In this document: positions 58,478 to 64,000 of the stretch, one piece after another
Position numbering within the stretch: the first letter of the stretch is position 1
How the letters are laid out: every line of letters starts with the position of its first letter
NCBI RefSeq assembly: GCF_004028635.1
Contig: NZ_RQJW01000004.1
Coordinates: forward strand, 124,001-188,000
Reading direction: 5' to 3'
Length of the DNA stretch: 64,000 nt
DNA from: Streptomyces cyaneus
Lineage (GTDB): Bacteria; Actinomycetota; Actinomycetes; Streptomycetales; Streptomycetaceae
Program-made: the position numbers and the translations under genes
Notes under the pieces: generated by a model
The model's input: the letters and a program-made list of their open reading frames with translations, nothing else
What the model was told of the DNA's origin: nothing
Databases searched by the model: none

Positions 58478-59602
58478 GTGAGTCGAGCAGTGGATTTGCC
58501 TGGTGCTGCGCACCTGGTTCTCGCTGACGGGGTCGTTCATCTCGATCCCGAACCGGCCGTCTTTGAGGCCATGTTGGAGGGGTGGGCTCGCCAGCAGCGC
58601 ACCCGTTTCCTGGATGAGAAGGCGACGATCAAGCCGCGAGTGTCGCTGGTCCGGCGCTTCGCGGAGTTCTCCAACCAGTACCCGTGGCAGTGGGCGCCGG
58701 TGGAGGTGGAGGCGTTCTTCGATCATCTCAGGAGCCGGAACCCGCGGCTCGCTGTGTCGACGGCGCGGAACTATCAGAACGCCCTGCGGCTTTTCTGCGA
58801 GTACACCACTGATGCGCGCTATGGCTGGCCGCGTACCTGCACTGATCGCTTCGGGCAGGTGCCCGTACAGATCTTGCACGAGTGGAACACCGTTGTGCAC
58901 ACCAGCGAATACGAGGGCCGATCCGGTCGTCGACGGCTGACATACGACGAAGTGCAGGCGCTGTTCGACGCAGCGGATGCTCGGGTGGAGGAGATCCGCT
59001 GCCGGGGGCGCAAGGGTTCGCTGGCCGCTTTGCGCGACGCAATGCTTCTCAAGACTGTGTACGCCTATGGCCTGCGCCGTCGGGAGGCATGTGGCCTGGA
59101 TCTTGCTGATCTACGTAGAAACCCGAAGGCACCGGACTGCGGGCGATTTGGTGCTCTGTTCGTTCGACACGGCAAGGCCTCCAAGGGTGGGCCGCCCAAG
59201 CGGCGCAACGTGCTTACCGTCCCGGAGATGGACTGGGTCGTGGACGTGCTGAACCAGTACATCGACGAGGTCCGTCCGGCTTTCGAGTCGGCCAAGCATC
59301 CCGCGCTCTGGGTCACCGAGCGGCGGGGCCGGATATCTCCCCGCCGCCTCGACGAGGCCTTCGACACCGCTCGCCGATCGGCGGACCTGCCCGACGAACT
59401 CGACTTGCACTCCTTGCGGCACAGCTACGTGACGCACTTGATCGAGTTCGACTACCCCGAACGCTTCGTCCAGGACCAGGTCGGTCACGCCTACGCAAGC
59501 ACCACGGCGATCTACACCGGTGTCTCCGACGACTACCGCAACCGGCTCTTGCAGCGCGTCCTGAAGGAGCGTCACGCAGACCTATGGGAGGGATCACCGT
59601 GA
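58478..59602 (+). CDS. tyrosine recombinase/integrase of a three-gene cassette
   Basis: A 374-residue recombinase with a complete active site. The first Arg is in VYAYGLRRREACGLDL, Lys in HGKASKGGPPKRRNV, HxxR in LDLHSLRHSYVTHLIEF, His and the nucleophile Tyr in DQVGHAYASTTAIYTGVSDD. The N-terminal core-binding domain spans residues 30-130. The GTG at 58478 follows the palindrome. Its TGA overlaps the next gene's GTG (GTGA), so the cassette is translated as a unit. It probably moves the element; ends are not identified. Confidence 0.9.
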   Translation: MSRAVDLPGAAHLVLADGVVHLDPEPAVFEAMLEGWARQQRTRFLDEKATIKPRVSLVRRFAEFSNQYPWQWAPVEVEAFFDHLRSRNPRLAVSTARNYQNALRLFCEYTTDARYGWPRTCTDRFGQVPVQILHEWNTVVHTSEYEGRSGRRRLTYDEVQALFDAADARVEEIRCRGRKGSLAALRDAMLLKTVYAYGLRRREACGLDLADLRRNPKAPDCGRFGALFVRHGKASKGGPPKRRNVLTVPEMDWVVDVLNQYIDEVRPAFESAKHPALWVTERRGRISPRRLDEAFDTARRSADLPDELDLHSLRHSYVTHLIEFDYPERFVQDQVGHAYASTTAIYTGVSDDYRNRLLQRVLKERHADLWEGSP

Positions 59603-59922
59603 TCCGGAAGATGGGGATCACTTGGCAGCTGCGGATGCGAATGGCCGAGAAGCGCATGTTCCAGACCTCGGACCTGGTGCCCTTGCTGGCCGAACGCGGC
59701 ATTCACCTGTCGCGGGAACAAGTCTTCCGCCTGGTGACTCAGACGCCACAAAGGCTGTCGATGGACACCCTCGCAGCGCTCTGCGACATTCTCGACTGTC
59801 GTCCTAACGACTTGATCGACATCAAAGTCGTCAATGCCGAGGTCCGGAAGGCGGGTGGGGGCGACGCCTCAGTCGTTCCGCGCGTCCGGCGCAGTACGGT
59901 CCGCCGACCCGACCTGACGTGA
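59599..59922 (+). CDS. Cro/C1-type helix-turn-helix protein of the recombinase cassette
   Basis: A 107-residue protein with a helix-turn-helix of the HTH_26 kind (LVPLLAERGIHLSREQVFRL, SMDTLAALCDILDCRPNDLI) and a basic tail. The GTG at 59599 lies seven bases after GGAGGG and overlaps the recombinase stop. It may act as a regulator of the cassette or as an accessory DNA-binding factor for recombination. The palindrome at 58451-58472 is a candidate operator. Confidence 0.85.
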   Translation: MIRKMGITWQLRMRMAEKRMFQTSDLVPLLAERGIHLSREQVFRLVTQTPQRLSMDTLAALCDILDCRPNDLIDIKVVNAEVRKAGGGDASVVPRVRRSTVRRPDLT

Positions 59923-62186
59923 AAGAGCCCAAGGCGGAGGCGGCACGCACCATTGTGCTCGCACACCTGACAGAGGTGGTCGGCGAGCTGACGTCAGACA
60001 ACGCGATCCAGGCCACCGATGAAGCACGGATTCGCGGCCGCTCCTGGAACCTGCTTGAAGAGCACTTCCAGCAGTACCCCGACGCCCTGCAGCAGCCGGG
60101 AGCCGACTTCCCGATTGCCTTGGTGCGGCTTGCCCACACATTGATCGACAGGGGGCACGCCGACGTCGCGCCGCCGGCTTGCGCTGGCTGCGGCAAAGTC
60201 ACGGTCCACCTGGATCACCGGATCCCGGTGGGGCGTGCTTGCTCCAACTGCTCGGGAAAGCAGCGACGGGAGGTCTGCATCCGTTGTCAGCGCGTGGCGC
60301 GGATCAACGTCCGCCGCCCGGAGGGCCCCCTCTGCGGCTCCTGCTACGGCAAGGAAGTGACTGCGGAGTGCGGCGGCTGCGGCCGAGTACGGCGCCCCGC
60401 AGCCCGCCTGGCAGATGGAACCGTCCGCTGTCAGGGGTGCGCTACCCGGCCGAATCGGCTCTGCAGCAACTGCGGAAAGCAGGCTCCTGCGCAGGCGTTC
60501 ACAGATGCGGGCCCGGTCTGCCGCCAGTGCTATCAACAGCCTGAGAGGGCCTGCGGAAAATGCGGTTCCATCAGCCGCATCATGCAGCGGGCCAGAAGCG
60601 AGCAACCCGATCTTTGCGCGCGCTGTTACCGGCCGCAGACCGCGGTCTGCGCGACCTGCGGTTGCCACCGCCCCTGCGACCGGATTGCAACTGGAATGCC
60701 GATCTGCCAGGGATGCCGACCTCGGCTCCGTCGGCCTTGCTCCCGTTGCTCGAGGTCACGACCGGTCCAGGCGGAGTGGCCCATGGGGCCGGTCTGTCGG
60801 ACGTGCTACGAATACGTTCGCTCCCACCCAGTCTCCTGCACTGCTTGCGGCGAACGGCGCCCGCTCATCGGGCTCAACCCTGCGGACGAGGGGCTCTGCG
60901 GTCCCTGCGTGGGAGTCGATCTGACCTACACGTGTCGGAAGTGCGGCCGTAGTGGGGATCTCTACCAGGCAGGATGCTGTTCTCGGTGCGTCCTGACCGA
61001 GCGCCTCACTAATCTCCTCAGTGCCGACGACGGCACCATCCATCCCCATCTTGAGCTGGTGAGGCAGGCACTCTGCGCGGCCGACCGGCCGCGCAGCCTT
61101 TTCAGCTGGCTCGACCGCAGCAAAGCTCCCCGCCTGCTGGTGGAGTTGGCCGCAAGCGGCGAGCCCATCACCCATGAGCGCCTGGACGCATTCCCCGTCA
61201 CACATGCGACGCACTACGCTCGCGAACTCCTGGTCACCGCCGGTGTCCTACCGCTCCGCGACGAATACCTTGAGCGGCAGCCAGTCTGGGTCGAACAACT
61301 GCTGGCTACCGCTCCCGAGCACCACCGGAAGACCGCGGCTCCGTTCGCCCATTGGTTCCTCCTGCGTCGTCTCAGGCAAGTTCACCACCGGCGCGGAGGA
61401 AAACGTGTCCAGGGCGGCACGGAGAGCATCCTCCGCTCACGTCTTCGACGCACGCTGGAACTGCTGACCTGGCTCGACCAGCAGGGCATTACCCTAAGTG
61501 AGTTCAGGCAGCCTGACCTCGACCGATGGCTGGACGAGGGAACTAGCACCCGACAGAACATCCGGGCCTTCATCGTCTGGGCCAGCAAGCACAACCTCAT
61601 CGGCGACCTTAAGGTCCCACTGCCCGGCAGAGCCCATCCCGTCACCTTCATCGAAGACGCCGAGCGGGTGGCCCAGTTACGCCGATGCATCGATGACGAA
61701 GGACTTCCCCTCTGGGTGCGGGTCGCAGGCGCACTCATGCTGCTGTTCGGTCTTCAGGGATCAAGGGTTCTGCAGCTCACCAAGGACGACATCGTCGACG
61801 ATGGAACGTCGCTTCAGATTGACCTCAGCGGCCGACGGCTACACCTGCCGCCGAAACTGGCGCACCTCGTCCGACGCCTGCGTGATCAATCCGCGACTCG
61901 CTGGCGGTTGAACCAACTTGCGGACACACGCCCCTGGCTCATGCCTGGGCAGAGCCCAACGCGCCCCTTGCGCGTGGAATACCTCAGCCTGAAGTTCCGC
62001 GAGTACGGTTTCAACGGGCTTGGCGGTCGCAACACCGCACGCCTCGCTCTGGCCGCGAACTTGCCGGCATCCGTCCTCGCGGACCTCACCGGCACCAGCG
62101 TCGACAACGCCGTCCGGTGGTCGAACTTCGCCAAGCGCGACTGGACCGACTACGTCGCTGCTCGCAAACGGGACACACGGAACTGA
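59919..62186 (+). CDS. multi-zinc-ribbon protein with a tyrosine-recombinase-like C-terminus
   Basis: A 755-residue protein with an unusual plan. Residues 88-365 carry about nine successive CxxC...CxxC modules (CAGCGK..CSNC, CIRCQ..CGSC, CGGCG..CQGC, CSNCGK..CRQC and onwards), likely zinc ribbons. Residues 500-560 resemble a recombinase core-binding domain, and 590-755 a catalytic domain (LMLLFGLQGSRVLQLTKDDI, GGRNTARLALAANLPASVLA, TGTSVDNAVRWSNFAKRDW). The His of the HxxR box and the nucleophile Tyr seem replaced, so it may be a DNA-binding partner of the upstream recombinase. The GTG at 59919 overlaps the HTH gene stop. Confidence 0.8.
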   Translation: MKEPKAEAARTIVLAHLTEVVGELTSDNAIQATDEARIRGRSWNLLEEHFQQYPDALQQPGADFPIALVRLAHTLIDRGHADVAPPACAGCGKVTVHLDHRIPVGRACSNCSGKQRREVCIRCQRVARINVRRPEGPLCGSCYGKEVTAECGGCGRVRRPAARLADGTVRCQGCATRPNRLCSNCGKQAPAQAFTDAGPVCRQCYQQPERACGKCGSISRIMQRARSEQPDLCARCYRPQTAVCATCGCHRPCDRIATGMPICQGCRPRLRRPCSRCSRSRPVQAEWPMGPVCRTCYEYVRSHPVSCTACGERRPLIGLNPADEGLCGPCVGVDLTYTCRKCGRSGDLYQAGCCSRCVLTERLTNLLSADDGTIHPHLELVRQALCAADRPRSLFSWLDRSKAPRLLVELAASGEPITHERLDAFPVTHATHYARELLVTAGVLPLRDEYLERQPVWVEQLLATAPEHHRKTAAPFAHWFLLRRLRQVHHRRGGKRVQGGTESILRSRLRRTLELLTWLDQQGITLSEFRQPDLDRWLDEGTSTRQNIRAFIVWASKHNLIGDLKVPLPGRAHPVTFIEDAERVAQLRRCIDDEGLPLWVRVAGALMLLFGLQGSRVLQLTKDDIVDDGTSLQIDLSGRRLHLPPKLAHLVRRLRDQSATRWRLNQLADTRPWLMPGQSPTRPLRVEYLSLKFREYGFNGLGGRNTARLALAANLPASVLADLTGTSVDNAVRWSNFAKRDWTDYVAARKRDTRN

Positions 62187-62302
62187 TCAACGGCCACCCC
62201 GGAATACCGCACGCCCAGAACAAGTGGCCTGCGCCAGTACGCCGCGGGGCTCGGCCCCGAACGTCGGGTAGCCCTTGAGGGGTCCTGACGAAAGTCACGC
62301 GA

Positions 62303-62333
62303 GAGGGGCGCCGACCACATGTCGGCGCCCCTC
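62303..62333. terminator. bidirectional terminator between recombinase cassette and terD
   Basis: A 13-bp perfect stem (GAGGGGCGCCGAC with GTCGGCGCCCCTC) and five-base loop between converging genes. A weaker hairpin lies at 62245-62259. Confidence 0.82.
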
Positions 62334-62369
62334 TTCGGCGTATGTCCCCGCGAGCCTGCGAAACGACCG

Positions 62370-62903
62370 TCAGGGCTGGCGGGTCCTGCCCATGGTCGCC
62401 GTGAACGTCGCCGGGTCCTCCTCGAAACCGCGGATGCCGGGGTGGAAGTCCCACGTGCTCGATCCTTCGCGTACGAACTCCGCGACCGTGGCTGCCGTCG
62501 AGCCGAGGACACCGCCGAAGTCGTCCTCGGCCATCACGGTGTAGCCCTCGCGGATGCGCAGGGCCGGCTTGACGACGCTGACGAAGGTGCGCGTCGCGGG
62601 GCGCTGCTGGATCACGACTCCGACCAACACGCGCGCGTACCGGCTGTCGAGCCGGTCGAGCTCCACGGTCAGGACCTCGTCCCAGCCGAAACCCTTGCCG
62701 TCCTTGCTGTCCCGGTTGAGATAGATGGTGCCGTCGGGAGAACGGCTGTCGAAGTGCACCACATAGGCGGGATCACCGTACGGATCGCTCGCCAGGTACG
62801 TCGCGGCGACCAGGTCCAGATCGGTGGGCGGCTGCCCAGCCGGACTCGGGTCCCACTTGACTGAGATTTCGACCTTCCGGATCCCCTTGTTGATGGCGTT
62901 CAC
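62370..62903 (-). CDS. TerD-family stress protein
   Basis: A 177-residue calcium-binding-type protein: VEISVKWDPSPAGQPPTDLD, VVHFDSRSPDGTIYLNRDSK, DEVLTVELDRLDSRYARVLV. The acidic DLDLVAATYL stretch fits TerD/TerE metal sites. Members are linked to tellurite and general stress. The GTG at 62903 follows AAGGGGAAG. It is the first recognisable gene after the recombinase cassette and converges with it. Confidence 0.88.
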   Translation of the reverse strand: MNAINKGIRKVEISVKWDPSPAGQPPTDLDLVAATYLASDPYGDPAYVVHFDSRSPDGTIYLNRDSKDGKGFGWDEVLTVELDRLDSRYARVLVGVVIQQRPATRTFVSVVKPALRIREGYTVMAEDDFGGVLGSTAATVAEFVREGSSTWDFHPGIRGFEEDPATFTATMGRTRQP

Positions 62904-63047
62904 CAGGCTTCCCCTTCCCCGTTGCGCGTATGCCCTCTGCCCGAACTGCCCAGCAGACAAGGCCGGTTGTCCATCCTGCCACGCGCGCGGGAGCGTGCGC
63001 CGGGGAGCTCTCCTGCCGAGCGTGACCGACGCCACGCTTCGTGGCCT

Positions 63048-63053
63048 TACCAT
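63048..63053 (+). promoter_or_regulatory. -10 element, leaderless DUF4937 gene
   Basis: TACCAT, six bases before the GTG at 63060. Confidence 0.45.
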
Positions 63054-63059
63054 GGCGCG

Positions 63060-63665
63060 GTGCTGGTCAAGTGGATTCGCTGCACCGTGGTGGACCGCCG
63101 CGGCTTCGAGCGGGGGCAGCGAAAATGGGCGGGGCTTCTGGGGGAGCCGGGGTTTCGGGGGCAGGGGGGTGGCTGGAGCCGGGGGCGGCAGGGAGTGGTG
63201 CACATCTTCTCGTTCTGGGAGAGCCGTTCCTTCTACGACTCCTTCATGGCCCGCTCCCACGACAGGCTGGCGGCTGCCCAGTCCGGGACCTATAAGGACA
63301 TACAGGTCAAGCTCTTCGACTACCGCTTCGACGTGAAGACCGGCTTCGAGCCGCGCTTCACCGATGCGGACCTCGTCCGAGTGGCGCACTGCCGTGTCCA
63401 CGAGGACCGCGCCGAACACTTCACGCTCATGCAGGAAAAGGTCTGGAATCCCGCGATGGCCGGCTCCCCGGGCATGATCCGCGGACTGTTCGGCGAGGCG
63501 CCGGGCCACGAGTTCCTGGTGCTGTCCATGTGGCGGTCGGCTGCCGAGCACGGTAAGTACCGCACGGAACGCGTGGAGCGACTGGCACTGCGAGCCCAGA
63601 CGGAGGCGGACGTCGCGGCCCTTACGGGTGACATCGTGGAGCTCGAACCGACCTGGACGGTTTGA
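63060..63665 (+). CDS. DUF4937 (YdbC-like) protein
   Basis: A 201-residue protein starting MLVKWIRCTVVDRRGFERGQ. It seems to have two ferredoxin-like halves: VHIFSFWESRSFYDSFMARS in the first, and VAHCRVHEDRAEHFTLMQEK and FLVLSMWRSAAEHGKYRTER in the second, resembling the DUF4937/antibiotic-biosynthesis-monooxygenase superfamily. The function is unknown. The GTG at 63060 is chosen because it matches the family start and a -10 lies six bases before it. Confidence 0.8.
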   Translation: MLVKWIRCTVVDRRGFERGQRKWAGLLGEPGFRGQGGGWSRGRQGVVHIFSFWESRSFYDSFMARSHDRLAAAQSGTYKDIQVKLFDYRFDVKTGFEPRFTDADLVRVAHCRVHEDRAEHFTLMQEKVWNPAMAGSPGMIRGLFGEAPGHEFLVLSMWRSAAEHGKYRTERVERLALRAQTEADVAALTGDIVELEPTWTV

Positions 63666-63771
63666 ATTCCGGACTCGCCAATCGGGCGCTTAGCGCGGCC
63701 CGTGGTGCAGGAAATGTGTGACCTACGCCGTATGGGGCCCGTACGAGTGCTCTATGAGTCGTCACTCGATC

Positions 63772-63777
63772 TAGGGT
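63772..63777 (+). promoter_or_regulatory. -10 element, leaderless histidine phosphatase gene
   Basis: TAGGGT, six bases before the ATG at 63784. Confidence 0.45.
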
Positions 63778-63783
63778 CTTGGC

Positions 63784-64000
63784 ATGGCACGACCACGGCG
63801 CATCGTCCTTGTCCGGCACGGCGAGTCAACGGGCAATGTTGATGACAGCGTGTACGAGCGTGAACCCGACCACGCCCTGGCCCTGACCGAGCGGGGCCGG
63901 CGGCAGGCAGAGGAGACGGGTAAACAACTGCGGGAGGTGTTCGGACGCGAGCGCGTCAGCGTGTACGTCTCGCCCTACCGTCGTACGCACGAAACGCTGC
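63784..64000 (+). CDS. histidine phosphatase family protein, 3' end outside window
   Basis: The first 72 codons of a phosphoglycerate-mutase-like phosphatase. The catalytic motif LVRHGESTGNVDD (RHG) begins at residue 11, and a second conserved patch is VYVSPYRRTHETL. The ATG at 63784 (MARPRRIVLVRHGES) is typical. It continues beyond the right edge; the substrate is unknown. Confidence 0.9.
   Translation, partial: MARPRRIVLVRHGESTGNVDDSVYEREPDHALALTERGRRQAEETGKQLREVFGRERVSVYVSPYRRTHETL

Noticed and set aside
1..64000. CRISPR arrays, rRNA and tRNA genes
   Set aside because: No regularly spaced repeats with unique spacers, and no rRNA or tRNA cloverleaf sequences were seen by eye; a dedicated scan was not possible.

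Overview
The window looks like a chromosomal segment of a Streptomyces. GC content is very high, third codon positions are strongly G/C, GTG starts are frequent, and the gene order from recA to nrdJ follows the Streptomyces coelicolor SCO5766-SCO5805 neighbourhood as I remember it. The species cannot be named from this window.

1-11,060 is accessory and partly decayed. It holds a TetR gene with a frameshift in a C-run, an AraC regulator divergent from a metallo-beta-lactamase-fold gene, two beta-propeller genes with lesions, transposase and helicase-domain remnants, a compact SARP-type regulator, an intact SDR, an NADP-reductase-like gene with an in-frame TGA, and a broken tyrosine integrase next to the core boundary.

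11,100-42,000 is core. A DUF3046 gene, an AI-2E family permease and a small membrane protein lead into recA-recX. A rhodanese/cysteine dioxygenase pair on the minus strand is preceded by a cysteine-rich leader ORF. Then come an FAD monooxygenase, gluABCD with the divergent gluR-gluK two-component system, a TAXI-type binding protein and a MazG-like enzyme. An oxidoreductase-DUF2218-ribA operon faces a MarR gene across three operator-like palindromes. miaB, miaA, dapF, an Rsh protein, an M1 lipopeptidase and hflX follow.

41,146-50,337 carries two tandem trypsin-like lipoproteases and a hydroxamate-type (NIS) siderophore operon: aminotransferase, IucA/IucC synthetase and acyltransferase. The first two siderophore enzymes are swollen by in-frame low-complexity insertions. 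50,800-57,924 is a DNA-damage and dNTP block: a DinG-like Fe-S helicase, lexA, nrdR and nrdJ. Downstream of nrdJ, a three-gene recombinase cassette (tyrosine recombinase, HTH protein, zinc-ribbon recombinase-like protein) sits before terD, a DUF4937 gene and a truncated histidine phosphatase.

Regulation is unusually readable. recA has an upstream LexA box and a perfect RecA-NDp (PafBC-type) promoter, TTGTCAGTG-N8-TAGCGT. The DinG-like helicase has the same promoter type, placed so its mRNA should be nearly leaderless, and the AI-2E gene has a close variant. lexA has its own LexA box and nrdR has paired NrdR boxes 31 bp apart. Many genes have a -10-like TANNNT six or seven bases before the start codon, which suggests leaderless transcription.
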